Source: Alistipes sp. CAG:435
GTDB taxonomy: Bacteria > Bacteroidota > Bacteroidia > Bacteroidales > UBA932
Reading direction: 5' to 3'
DNA: 22,525 nt
Assembly (NCBI GenBank): GCA_000433355.1
Contig: FR893131.1
Location: 1-22,525 of the forward strand
Shown: positions 7,591-15,939 of the stretch, piece by piece
Layout: each line of letters starts with the position of its first letter
Numbering within the stretch: position 1 is the first letter of the stretch
Notes under the pieces: model-generated
What the model was told of the DNA's origin: nothing
Seen by the model: the letters and a program-made list of their open reading frames with translations, nothing else
The model's database searches: none
Translations under genes and position numbers: made by a program

Positions 7591-7825
7591 AAAGCTAATT
7601 ATCACCTCCTTGCAACCGTGGCCACCCTCGGCCCCGTAAGAGGTGGGATATGTTCGGATAAAAGTCTTCGAACTCGGAGCGAAGCGACGCAAGGGGTCTG
7701 GGGAATCCGGTCCCCAGTGCCCCCCAGGGGGCTGTCACGAAGTGACTGGGGGGTGAAGAAAATTGCTCGGAGCTCGGAGCTCGGAGCTCCGAGCGAGACG
7801 TTGCAAGGAGGTGATAATTAGCTTT
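7591..7825. mobile_element. MITE-like element with perfect 26-bp terminal inverted repeats
   Basis: The left end 7591-7616 and right end 7800-7825 are exact reverse complements over 26 bp. They enclose 183 bp without a convincing gene. Each end carries ATCACCTCCTT inward, whose complement AAGGAGGTGAT is a near-ideal extended Shine-Dalgarno sequence; the first strand resembles the 16S rRNA 3' tail. The interior has a strong double hairpin: CCCCCCAG 7720-7727 with CTGGGGGG 7746-7753, and inside it GTCAC 7734-7738 with GTGAC 7742-7746. A CTCGGAG/GAGCTC repeat follows at 7766-7793. Spurious frames on both strands begin and end with the same peptides because of the inverted ends. No clear target-site duplication is seen. 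It fills the 324-bp gap between glmM and the NamZ-like gene. The rest of the gap is AT-rich, with a weak hairpin at 7836-7854. Confidence 0.7.
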
Positions 7826-7865
7826 ATTTGCCATTAATAGTTCTGTTAACTATTATAGCATATTT

Positions 7866-9326
7866 TTAATTCTGGTCATTAATGACCCTTTCGGCGAAAG
7901 TGATCACCTCATTGGCAAGGGCTTCCGCGGCGGCGAGGGTCGGGGCCTCTGAATATATGCGGATGATCGGCTCGGTGTTGGAGCGGCGCAGGTGAACCCA
8001 CTGACGCTTCGACTCGAAACTGATCTTCACACCATCGATGTCATTGATGTCCTCGGCGGCATATTCCTTCTTCATCTCCTTCAAGATCCTGTCAATCAAT
8101 GCCTTGTCGCTTAGCTCGATCTTGTTCTTGGCGATGTGATATTCAGGATATGTCTTCTTCAACTCGCTCACCTTCATCTTCTTGTGCGCGAGGTTGGAAA
8201 GGAACAACGCCACGCCGACCATCGCGTCACGGCCATAATGGATGGCAGGGTAGATGACACCTCCGTTGCCTTCTCCTCCGATCAGCGCGCCGGTCTCACG
8301 CATCTTAGTGGTGACGTTGACCTCACCGACAGCCGAGGCATGATATTCTCCGCCATATTCCTCGGTCACGTCCCGCAGGGCGCGGCTGGAAGATAGGTTC
8401 GAGCAGGAGATCGGCTTATAAGGGGCAGTGACTTCCTCAAGGGTTTTGCCCTCCTTTTTGGCGATTGCGGCGGCTCTTTCAAAGAGGTAGCTCGCCACGC
8501 TAACGAGGGTATATTCCTCGACAAACGGTTCGCCGTTCTCGCAGATGAACGCCAGGCGGTCCACGTCAGGATCGACGGATATTCCGAGGTCGGCATTTTC
8601 CTTGACAACGGTCTCGCTGAGGTCCGTGAGGTTCTTTGGAAGCGGCTCCGGGTTGTGGGCGAAGTCGCCGGTCGGGTCGCAGTTGAGCTTGACGCACTCC
8701 ACGCCGAGTCTATCCAATAGTCTTGGCATTATGATTCCGCCGACCGAGTTGATTGCGTCCAGTACAACCTTGAAATGAGCGTCCTTGATAGCCTGGACAT
8801 CAACGGCTTCCAGAGCTATAACGGCATCCAGATGCTCGTCGGTGTAGTCGTGTTCGGTGACGTGCCCAAGGTCGTCAACATCAGCGAAACTGAAGTCCTC
8901 GGTCTCGGCGAGGTCAAGGATGGCCTGGCCTTCGGCCGCTGTGAGGAACTCTCCACGGTCGTTGAGAAGCTTGAGGGCGTTCCACTGGCGAGGGTTGTGT
9001 GAGGCTGTGAGGATGATTCCGCCGTCGGCCTTGGCGAATGTCACGGCCATCTCTGTGGTCGGAGTGGAGGCGAAACCAATCTTCACCACATCCACGCCGC
9101 AGGCCATCAGTGAGCCGATGACAAGGTTCTCGACCATCGCTCCGGACAGCCTTGCGTCCTTGCCGACGACTATCTTGTACTTCTCACCGTTCGGCTGAGG
9201 CTTCCTTGTAGGGAGGGTGGCGCAGTAGGCGTAGGTGAACTTTACTATATCAATAGGAGAAAGCCCGTCTCCGGGCTTTCCACCAATAGTTCCGCGTATG
9301 CCGGAAATTGATTTTATCAGCGACAT
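7866..9326 (-). CDS. glmM: Phosphoglucosamine mutase / phosphohexomutase (GlmM-type)
   Basis: A 486-residue alpha-D-phosphohexomutase, complete with all four family loops: the phosphoserine loop LTASHNPRQWNA (S109), the Mg2+ loop DPDVDR (252-257), the sugar loop GEGNGG (351-356) and the phosphate loop RRSNTEPIIRI (447-457). It should convert glucosamine-6-phosphate to glucosamine-1-phosphate on the way to UDP-GlcNAc. Phosphomannomutase activity cannot be excluded, because GlmM and ManB share these loops. The ATG at 9326 is 21 nt after the stop of ntpK with no terminator between, so the gene appears to be the last of the V-ATPase operon. The start MSLIKSISGIRGTIG is typical of Bacteroidota members. 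Confidence 0.9.
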   Translation of the reverse strand: MSLIKSISGIRGTIGGKPGDGLSPIDIVKFTYAYCATLPTRKPQPNGEKYKIVVGKDARLSGAMVENLVIGSLMACGVDVVKIGFASTPTTEMAVTFAKADGGIILTASHNPRQWNALKLLNDRGEFLTAAEGQAILDLAETEDFSFADVDDLGHVTEHDYTDEHLDAVIALEAVDVQAIKDAHFKVVLDAINSVGGIIMPRLLDRLGVECVKLNCDPTGDFAHNPEPLPKNLTDLSETVVKENADLGISVDPDVDRLAFICENGEPFVEEYTLVSVASYLFERAAAIAKKEGKTLEEVTAPYKPISCSNLSSSRALRDVTEEYGGEYHASAVGEVNVTTKMRETGALIGGEGNGGVIYPAIHYGRDAMVGVALFLSNLAHKKMKVSELKKTYPEYHIAKNKIELSDKALIDRILKEMKKEYAAEDINDIDGVKISFESKRQWVHLRRSNTEPIIRIYSEAPTLAAAEALANEVITFAERVINDQN

Positions 9327-9347
9327 ATTGTGCTGTTATTTATAGAT

Positions 9348-9767
9348 TTATGCCATAATGGCGCCGACGAGTCCAAGGATGGCGTAGAACTCAGGAAGGG
9401 CGGCGTAGATAAGGGTGTTGGTGAACACGTCGTGACCCTGGCTGATGCCGACGATACCGTTGGCGCTGACCATACCCTGACGGATCGCAGAGATCATACA
9501 TACAAGACCTACAGAGATTCCGACACCGAACATAAGCGGACCCTGTGCGGCGAAGTCCTTGCCGAGCCACATAAAGAAGGCCACGAATCCGTAGATACCC
9601 TGGGTTGCAGGAAGGGCTGAGAGCACCATGTAGTTTCCTGACTTCTCAGGGTTTACCTTGAGAGCTCCTTCAGCGGCGTTGCCGGCGATGGTCGTTCCGA
9701 TGGAAGAGCCGATTCCTGAAAGGGCCAGCATAAGGCCCAGTCCGAGATAACCTAAAATTTCGTTCAT
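9348..9767 (-). CDS. ntpK: V-type ATP synthase/ATPase subunit K (proteolipid ring)
   Basis: A 139-residue proteolipid with four membrane helices (two hairpins), the form found in Enterococcus NtpK rather than the two-helix c subunit. The ion-carrying carboxylate is E126 in LPEFYAILGLV. The segment LPATQGIYGF supplies L52, T55 and Q56, and Q97 lies in SAIRQG. These positions align by eye with the Na+ ligands of Enterococcus hirae NtpK (Leu61, Thr64, Gln65, Gln110, Glu139). The first hairpin has Q56 rather than a second carboxylate, so each subunit would carry one ion. It lies 24 nt after ntpI and 21 nt before glmM. Na+ specificity is inferred from these residues. Confidence 0.95.
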   Translation of the reverse strand: MNEILGYLGLGLMLALSGIGSSIGTTIAGNAAEGALKVNPEKSGNYMVLSALPATQGIYGFVAFFMWLGKDFAAQGPLMFGVGISVGLVCMISAIRQGMVSANGIVGISQGHDVFTNTLIYAALPEFYAILGLVGAIMA

Positions 9768-9791
9768 AATGATTTGATGTTTATTTTGTTA

Positions 9792-11630
9792 TTATTTATT
9801 ATCGTTTGTTGTGAGCGGGCTGTAGGCCTTGCCGGTCCCTTCGTAGCCGCTGTTCTTGAAGAACTCAAGGAAGTTGAGTCGGAGAGGATGCACGAAGGCT
9901 CCGAGGCAGCACATCGCTAGGTTAAGGACGTGGCCGAAGCCGACGATGAGGGCGAAGCAGATGATGTTCACTCCCGGAACATCAATCCCATAGACAGAAA
10001 GTCCCAGCTCGTTGAACGCGTTGCCAAGCATGCCGCCGGCAAGTCCAAGGGCATAGAGACGCAGGTAACTCAGAACGTCGCCGAGAAGTCCTGTGACGGT
10101 GTTGTAGGTCTCGTAGAGGCCTGAGCCGATGTTTGCCAGCGGATTCCTGTGGAGATCGTTAAGGAGGAATATTCCCAGACCAGAGACCACACCGAGCACG
10201 ATGATTATCCATTTGGTGACGGCGGAGTCAATTACACCGGCGAGAGCGAAACCTCCCACGATGACACCTCCCACAATCAGGAGAGTCCAACCTATTGTGC
10301 CTAAAGAGTTGGCGAATCCGTTGCGCTTGATGGCGTAAGCCGTCTTCAGGAGCATAGCCACGCTGATGTGCACTATACCTATAAGGATAGAGAACAGCAT
10401 CTGCGCGTCATAGCCGGCGACAGTGCCTTGGATCATACATTTCTTGATCCAGTCCGGAACCCAAGCCGCGGTGGATGTGTCCATTCCGAAGAATGTATGC
10501 AGGATTGTTCCCATCACGATGGTCGCGACACCGAGTGTGGTGACGAGCGGAGCCATCGAGCCGATGAATCCCTTGGCTTTCCTCATCGCAAGTCCAATGA
10601 TGGCGAGGGCGATACCGTATCCCGCGTCACCCATACACATAGCGAAGAAGAGGGTGAAGAATATGGAGATGCACGGAGTCGGGTCGAACTCGTCGTAGGC
10701 CGGGCGGCCGTACATGTCTGTCAGCACCGTGAACATCTTCACGAACTTGTTCTCCTTGAACTTGATAGGTGGATTGTCGTCCTTCACTGCCTCCTCCTTG
10801 AGATAGACGATGTCCATCTTGTCGAACTCGGCGCAAAGGGTCGCGTCATTCTCCACCGGAGCGAAGCCGATGAAAGTTGTGATCAGATCCTCGGCGGCCT
10901 TCCCAGCACCTGCGTCAGCGAGGTACAGCTGAAGGGCTGCGACATCCTCGTCGCACTTGCGGAGCATTTCAGGAATATATTCCTTCAGCTCCTGAAGCCT
11001 TGCCTTGCAGGTGATGATCCTTTCCATCAGGGCAGTGACCTTCCTTTCGGCGGACCTGAGATCCCCTTCCGGAGCGGCGCATTCCTCGACCGGCAATGAA
11101 TATGCAGGATCATCTGAAATGGTGATGAACCAGACATTCCTGCCGTCATCGAACACTTCCTGAAGCGGATAGAGATTCGCCCAGGACGGATCGTAGGCCT
11201 TCTTGGAAACATTATACCAACGGACCTTGTAGCCCTTTGCCTTCAACGCGTCGAGGGCGAAGCTGTCGTAGCATCCCCAAGGCCTTCTGCTTTCGACATC
11301 CTTGCGGGCCTGTGCCAGCTCGTTCCTCAGAACGTCCAGCTTTGTGGAATATTCCTTGAAACTCTCCAGAGGGTTGTCGTACTTGGCGTCCGCATCGACC
11401 TCGGCCTCGATTTTCTCAAGGTCAGGATCCTGCGAGTAGTCAAGAGATTCCAGTTTGGAGGCGGCCTTCTTCAGCTCGTTGGTCATCGAGAGGAGCGCGG
11501 CGGAACGTTCGTCCACCGGCTTTGAGGACCTTGTGATGTCCACAAGCCCCAGTTCCTGCAAGCGTCTGAGGAATTCTTCAGTCTTCCCGCTGAGAAGAAT
11601 GAAGGAATATTTAGTCATTTTCTCAATCAT
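9792..11630 (-). CDS. ntpI: V-type ATP synthase/ATPase subunit I (a-subunit)
   Basis: A 612-residue stator and ion-channel subunit. Residues 1-300 form the cytoplasmic arm with helical coiled regions. From about 320 the membrane domain begins after the conserved block YGRPAYDEFDPTP (307-319), followed by MCMGDAGYG. R524 in DVLSYLRLYALGL is the essential channel arginine that faces the ring carboxylate. The C-terminal HPLRLNFLEFF (581-591) is typical. The ATG at 11628-11630 overlaps the end of ntpD by 8 nt. A second ATG at 11616-11618 (residue 5) is also possible, but MIEKMTKYSF resembles the usual family start and favours the first. Translation is probably coupled to ntpD. Confidence 0.95.
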   Translation of the reverse strand: MIEKMTKYSFILLSGKTEEFLRRLQELGLVDITRSSKPVDERSAALLSMTNELKKAASKLESLDYSQDPDLEKIEAEVDADAKYDNPLESFKEYSTKLDVLRNELAQARKDVESRRPWGCYDSFALDALKAKGYKVRWYNVSKKAYDPSWANLYPLQEVFDDGRNVWFITISDDPAYSLPVEECAAPEGDLRSAERKVTALMERIITCKARLQELKEYIPEMLRKCDEDVAALQLYLADAGAGKAAEDLITTFIGFAPVENDATLCAEFDKMDIVYLKEEAVKDDNPPIKFKENKFVKMFTVLTDMYGRPAYDEFDPTPCISIFFTLFFAMCMGDAGYGIALAIIGLAMRKAKGFIGSMAPLVTTLGVATIVMGTILHTFFGMDTSTAAWVPDWIKKCMIQGTVAGYDAQMLFSILIGIVHISVAMLLKTAYAIKRNGFANSLGTIGWTLLIVGGVIVGGFALAGVIDSAVTKWIIIVLGVVSGLGIFLLNDLHRNPLANIGSGLYETYNTVTGLLGDVLSYLRLYALGLAGGMLGNAFNELGLSVYGIDVPGVNIICFALIVGFGHVLNLAMCCLGAFVHPLRLNFLEFFKNSGYEGTGKAYSPLTTNDNK

Positions 11631-12249
11631 TGCCGCTTTCCTCCATTACTTCTTCCGTCTCTTCCTCAGCGTGGCGCTGCTTGACGATCTTGGACGAGGC
11701 CTTGCTCAGGTTCTCCTCGTCCTCCATGTAGCGCTTGATCTTGCGGATGGCCTCCTGGTACCCCGGGATCTGCACCTTCTCGTACAGATTCACCTTCTGC
11801 GTGGTCTTCTTCCTCTGGAAATCCAGGATGCGGCGCTTCTCCTTGTAAACTTCGGACTCGATCCCGAGCCTGGACAGTTCCTTGAGGATGGCCACGCCGT
11901 CGATGTACCACGCCGGCTTGATGAACGTGTTGAACGGGCTGATCTCGTATCGTATGCTCTTGAGCTCCGGACACTTGACACCGGCGACCTTCACGGTCAC
12001 GAGGTCGATGTCCACGATCGAGACCAGACCCGGCTCGAACTCGTTCCACAGAGGGGCAAGGTAGTCGTACCTCCTCTCGGCCTCTTCGAGGTCGCGCAGA
12101 AGCTTCTCGCTCTTGTCCTTGGCCTTGCGCACCTCAAGCCTCAGGGCACTCTCCTTGTTCTGCAACGTAGGGAGAGCCTTCTGACGCATCTTGAGCTGCT
12201 TCTGCAGGGTGTTAAGCGCAGTCTTGTTGTATTGAAACTTGATAGGCAT
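11623..12249 (-). CDS. ntpD: V-type ATP synthase/ATPase subunit D (central rotor shaft)
   Basis: A 208-residue subunit that forms the rotating coiled-coil shaft inside the A3B3 head. The N-terminal helix (KFQYNKTALNTLQKQL onward, 4-70) and C-terminal helix (about 135-195) are long and charged, with a globular part between. Length matches the family (200-220). The C-terminus ends in a glutamate-rich tail. Its ATG overlaps the ntpB stop in a TAATG junction, and its own stop overlaps ntpI. Its usual partner subunit F is not encoded in this operon. Confidence 0.95.
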   Translation of the reverse strand: MPIKFQYNKTALNTLQKQLKMRQKALPTLQNKESALRLEVRKAKDKSEKLLRDLEEAERRYDYLAPLWNEFEPGLVSIVDIDLVTVKVAGVKCPELKSIRYEISPFNTFIKPAWYIDGVAILKELSRLGIESEVYKEKRRILDFQRKKTTQKVNLYEKVQIPGYQEAIRKIKRYMEDEENLSKASSKIVKQRHAEEETEEVMEESGND

Positions 12250-13571
12250 TACTTACCTTTCCAGTATTTGTCGATCAAAGATTGCTTGATTCCGGTCTCG
12301 GCCTTGGTGAAGTACTTGCCGAACAGCTCCCAGGCCGTGTCGAGCATCTCGGTGATGGAGATGTTGACATCGATGGAAAGAAGTCTGGTGGCATATTCCT
12401 TGGCATAGTCGAGACAGCGGTGGTCGTAGTCGGAGAGGTCGAAACCGTTCTCCAGCTTGGTCTTCGCGTTCTGCGCGTCGGCGTACAGACGCACTCCGGC
12501 GTTCATCACCTGGCTGTGGTCCTCGCGGGTCTTCACGTTCTGTACCCTCTGCTTGAGCCTGGAAAGGGAACGGAACGGGTCGATGATGATCTTTCCTGAG
12601 TCGGAATCGGCGCGGAGGAACAGCTGTCCCTCGGTGATGTAACCGGTGTTGTCAGGAATGGCGTGGGTGATGTCTCCGTCGTTCAGGGTGGTCACGGCGA
12701 TGATGGTGATTGATCCGTCGGTCGGGAGCTGCACGGCCTTCTCGTAGATCTTGGCGAGATCCGAGTAGAGGGATCCCGGCATAGAGTCCTTGGAAGGGAT
12801 CTGGTCCATACGGTTGGACACGATCGAGAGAGCGTCAGCGTAGAGGGTCATATCCGTGAGGAGCACGAGCACCTTCTCGTTCTTGTCAACGGCGAAGTAC
12901 TCGGCGGCCGCAAGAGCCATATCCGGAACCAGAAGCCGCTCGACTGGCGGGTCTTCGGTCGTGTTGACGAAGCAGATGATCCTGTCAAGCGCTCCGGCGC
13001 TCTCGAAGGCCTGGCGGAAGAACAGGTAGTCGTCGTTGGAAAGACCCATACCTCCGAGGATGATCTTGTCCACGTCGGCTCTCAGGGCCACATCGGCCAT
13101 AACCTGGTTGTAAGGCTGGTCAGGGTCGGCGAAGAACGGAATCTTCTGTCCGGACACGATCGTGTTGTTGAGGTCGATGCCGGCGATACCGGTCGGAATG
13201 AGCTCGGACGGCTGGCGTCTCTTGTAAGGGTTCACGGACGGTCCGCCGATCTCCCTTTCCTCACCCTCTACCTCTGGACCGCCATCGATAGGCTTTCCGT
13301 AGGCGTTGAAGAAACGTCCGGAGAGCTGCTCGCTGACCTTGAGTGTAGGAGGCTCGCCGAGGAATGTCACCTCAGCGTTTGTCGGAATGCCTTCCGTGCC
13401 GGAGAACACCTGGAGGGTGACCAGATCACCCTTGGTCTTCACGACCTGAGCAAGTTTGCCGCCGACCACGGCAAGCTCGTCATTGGAAACTCCCTTGGCC
13501 TTGAGCGAAACTGTGGCCTTGGTGATCGCTTCCAGTTTTGTGTATATTCTTTGATAAGCCTTATTTGCCAT
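12249..13571 (-). CDS. ntpB: V-type ATP synthase/ATPase subunit B (non-catalytic)
   Basis: A 440-residue regulatory head subunit. There is no P-loop, as expected; the equivalent place reads VSGQKIPFFADPDQPYN. The shared fold motifs LVLLTDMTLYADALSIVSNRMDQIPSKDSMPG and the aspartate-rich NDDYLFFRQAF segment are present (parts quoted here are contiguous in the protein at about 240-275 and 177-187). Together with A it forms the A3B3 hexamer in the cytoplasm. The ATG at 13571 overlaps the ntpA stop by 11 nt, and the stop overlaps ntpD by 1 nt, so translation is tightly coupled. Length is slightly below the usual 455-470. Confidence 0.96.
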   Translation of the reverse strand: MANKAYQRIYTKLEAITKATVSLKAKGVSNDELAVVGGKLAQVVKTKGDLVTLQVFSGTEGIPTNAEVTFLGEPPTLKVSEQLSGRFFNAYGKPIDGGPEVEGEEREIGGPSVNPYKRRQPSELIPTGIAGIDLNNTIVSGQKIPFFADPDQPYNQVMADVALRADVDKIILGGMGLSNDDYLFFRQAFESAGALDRIICFVNTTEDPPVERLLVPDMALAAAEYFAVDKNEKVLVLLTDMTLYADALSIVSNRMDQIPSKDSMPGSLYSDLAKIYEKAVQLPTDGSITIIAVTTLNDGDITHAIPDNTGYITEGQLFLRADSDSGKIIIDPFRSLSRLKQRVQNVKTREDHSQVMNAGVRLYADAQNAKTKLENGFDLSDYDHRCLDYAKEYATRLLSIDVNISITEMLDTAWELFGKYFTKAETGIKQSLIDKYWKGK

Positions 13572-15315
13572 AGTCTTCGATGAGTTTATGGATCTTCTCT
13601 GCGTAATTCTCGAATCCTTCGCTGTGGAACTTGGTGTAGTTCATCTGGCGGAGGTCATTGATGAGTTCCTTGAAGAACTCGCGGCACTTCTCGAAGTCCT
13701 CGAAGTCGAAATCGATGCCGCAGATGTCCAGAACGAGATCCAGCATGTATTTCTGACGGTCCATCGGACAGAGGGCGTCGGTCTCGTCGAAAGCGTCCTG
13801 CTGGAGGAACACGAAGTCGATAAGCTCTGACTTCCAGAAACTTACGTGGTATGCTACAGGAACGCCGTCGTCACCGAGGATGTTGATCTGCTCGTTGGCC
13901 TCGCGTCCGCGGCGCAGGAGGTTCTTGGCTTTGGTGACGTTGGCCACCCAGCCGTGCTCGACCTGCTCGTCGAGGTAGGAGATGATCTCAGGATATTCAA
14001 GGTACTTTGAATATGACTCGATCGGGTTGACGGCAGGGTACCTCTTCTGGTCGGCGCGGTTCTGCTCCAGTCCGTAGAAGCACCTTGCTGCCTTCTTGGT
14101 GGACTCGGTCACAGGCTCCTTGAGGTTACCGCCGGCAGGGGAGACCGTTCCGATGAAGGTGACGGCCCCGGTCTTGCCGTTGTTCAGGACGACCATTCCG
14201 GCGCGGGCGTAGAAGTTCGAGATGATGGCCGAAAGGTCAACCGGGAAGGCGTCCGCTCCCGGAAGTTCCTCCATACGGTTGGACATCTCCCTCAGTGCCT
14301 GTGCCCAGCGGGAGGTCGAGTCGGCCAGCAGGAGGCACTTCAGTCCCATCGCCCTGTAATATTCACAGATTGTCATCGCCGTGTAGACCGAGGCCTCACG
14401 GGCGGCGACAGGCATGTTCGAGGTGTTGCAGATGATGGTGGTACGCTCCATCAGATGGCGGCCGGTGTGAGGGTCGATGAGCTCAGGGAACTCGGAGAAG
14501 ATCTCCACGACCTCGTTGGCGCGCTCTCCGCAGGCGGCCATCACGATCACGTCGGCCTCGCCCTGCTTGGCGATGGCGTGCTGGAGCACGGTCTTGCCGC
14601 ATCCGAAAGGTCCCGGGATGAATCCGGTGCCGCCCTCGGCGATAGGGTTGAACGTGTCGATGCAGCGTACGCCGGTCTCCATGATCTTCTGTGGCCTTGG
14701 TTTCTCCTGGTAGGCCTTTACGGCGACCTTTACAGGCCACTTCTGCGTCATGGTGACGTAGGCTTCCTCGCCGTCGGCTCCGGTCAGCACCGCGACAACC
14801 ATGTCGATGTTGTACTTGCCGGCCTCGGCGATCTTCTTCACGGTGTACTCGCCCTTGAACGAGAACGGCACCATGATCTTGTGGGGCAGCCAGCCTTCCT
14901 TCACCTCTCCGAGCCAGTCGGCGGCGGTGACCTTGTCACCTTCCTTGGCGATAGGGGTGAAGTCCCAAAGTTTCTTGTGATCCAGAGGGTCGGTGTACTC
15001 TCCTCTCTTGAGGAACACCGACTCCATCGTGGTCAGATTGTTCTGGAGACCGTCATAAACGCTGGAGAGAAGACCAGGGCCGAGGGTCACCTCAAGCATC
15101 CTGCCTTCGAACTCCACAGGGTCTCCGTTTTTCAGTCCACGGGTGCTTTCGAACACCTGGACCGAGGCCTTGTCACCGCTTACCTTGATGACCTCGGCCA
15201 GGAGGGGAGTACCCGCAAGGGTGATGTAGCAGAGCTCGTTCTCCGCCACAGGTCCGTCCACCTGAACCGTCACAAGGTTGGAAACAATTCCTGTTACCTT
15301 TCCTTTTGTCTTCAT
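13561..15315 (-). CDS. ntpA: V-type ATP synthase/ATPase subunit A (catalytic)
   Basis: A 584-residue catalytic subunit. The P-loop GPFGCGKT is at 235-242, the catalytic glutamate lies in ACGERANEVVE (261-271), and LLLADSTSRWAQALREMSNR (328-347) is the conserved Walker B/arginine region. The extra 'non-homologous' insertion typical of A subunits (about 110-210) is present, which separates it from F-type beta. It hydrolyses or makes ATP at the A/B interface. The ATG at 15313-15315 lies 21 nt after the DUF2764 stop. The operon promoter is far upstream at 16579-16609. Confidence 0.97.
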   Translation of the reverse strand: MKTKGKVTGIVSNLVTVQVDGPVAENELCYITLAGTPLLAEVIKVSGDKASVQVFESTRGLKNGDPVEFEGRMLEVTLGPGLLSSVYDGLQNNLTTMESVFLKRGEYTDPLDHKKLWDFTPIAKEGDKVTAADWLGEVKEGWLPHKIMVPFSFKGEYTVKKIAEAGKYNIDMVVAVLTGADGEEAYVTMTQKWPVKVAVKAYQEKPRPQKIMETGVRCIDTFNPIAEGGTGFIPGPFGCGKTVLQHAIAKQGEADVIVMAACGERANEVVEIFSEFPELIDPHTGRHLMERTTIICNTSNMPVAAREASVYTAMTICEYYRAMGLKCLLLADSTSRWAQALREMSNRMEELPGADAFPVDLSAIISNFYARAGMVVLNNGKTGAVTFIGTVSPAGGNLKEPVTESTKKAARCFYGLEQNRADQKRYPAVNPIESYSKYLEYPEIISYLDEQVEHGWVANVTKAKNLLRRGREANEQINILGDDGVPVAYHVSFWKSELIDFVFLQQDAFDETDALCPMDRQKYMLDLVLDICGIDFDFEDFEKCREFFKELINDLRQMNYTKFHSEGFENYAEKIHKLIEDYGK

Positions 15316-15336
15316 ATTCAGTTATTTCAATTTCCG

Positions 15337-15939
15337 TTATTTGGCGGGCTCGTATTTCACGCCCTTGAATGTGTCTCTGACCTCGTTTACGAGGCGGATG
15401 AACATCTCGCGGCCGGTCTTTTCGTCGAGGGCGAACCATCTTCCGATGATGTGCAGCCTCGCGATGAAGCCGAGGATGGCCTCAAGGTCGAAGTAGTCGA
15501 ATGTGGTGATCTCAAGGATCTTGTCCCACATCAGGGAGTCCAGACCACGCTCGCGGGATAGCAGGTCGGGGGCGTTCAGAGCCTCCTCAAGCCTCGGACC
15601 TTCCGCGAACTCACCTGTCTCCAGCTTGATCGTGTCCTGGTCAAGCGGTCTCTCGAAAGCCTTGTTCAGGAAGCGGGCCTTGCCGTTGCGGACGTTCAGG
15701 TCGAAGGTGTAATATTCCTTCAGGAACCTGTTGCTGTCCTTCAACGCTGCCTCGTAGAACTCTCTGGTCAGATTCTCGTCCTTGTAGCCGTCAAGAAGCC
15801 TGTCCACCACCTTGATGTCGGCTTCGCTAAGCTGGGACTTGATCCAATCGACATAGGTCTCGAACGAAGCTCCCTCCCCGAACTTCCAGTCAAGCGAGAT
15901 GGCCGGAAGGCTGGAGATTATGTACTCGTAGTTGTTCAT
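15337..15939 (-). CDS. DUF2764 family V-ATPase operon protein
   Basis: A 200-residue soluble acidic protein of the DUF2764 family, which is found between subunits E and A in V-ATPase operons of Bacteroidota, spirochaetes and chlamydiae. It starts MNNYEYIISSLPAISLDW, the usual family opening, and is rich in aromatic and charged residues with predicted helices throughout. No catalytic motif is visible. Its position, and the absence of a recognisable subunit C gene, suggest it takes the place of C (the ring-to-shaft connector); that is inference. The ATG overlaps the ntpE stop in a TAATG junction. Confidence 0.88.
   Translation of the reverse strand: MNNYEYIISSLPAISLDWKFGEGASFETYVDWIKSQLSEADIKVVDRLLDGYKDENLTREFYEAALKDSNRFLKEYYTFDLNVRNGKARFLNKAFERPLDQDTIKLETGEFAEGPRLEEALNAPDLLSRERGLDSLMWDKILEITTFDYFDLEAILGFIARLHIIGRWFALDEKTGREMFIRLVNEVRDTFKGVKYEPAK

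Noticed and set aside
7570..7834. Two opposite frames (83 and 79 residues) over the MITE-like element
   Set aside because: Both begin with K-ANYHLLA and end with LQGGDN only because the terminal inverted repeats are identical; the middle is low-complexity.
10368..11099. Plus-strand 243-residue frame
   Set aside because: Antisense shadow of ntpI with no recognisable domain.
14455..15561. Long plus-strand 368-residue frame
   Set aside because: Antisense to ntpA and the DUF2764 gene; its length comes from codon bias of the true genes, and the product is a His/Leu/Val-rich sequence with no family signature.
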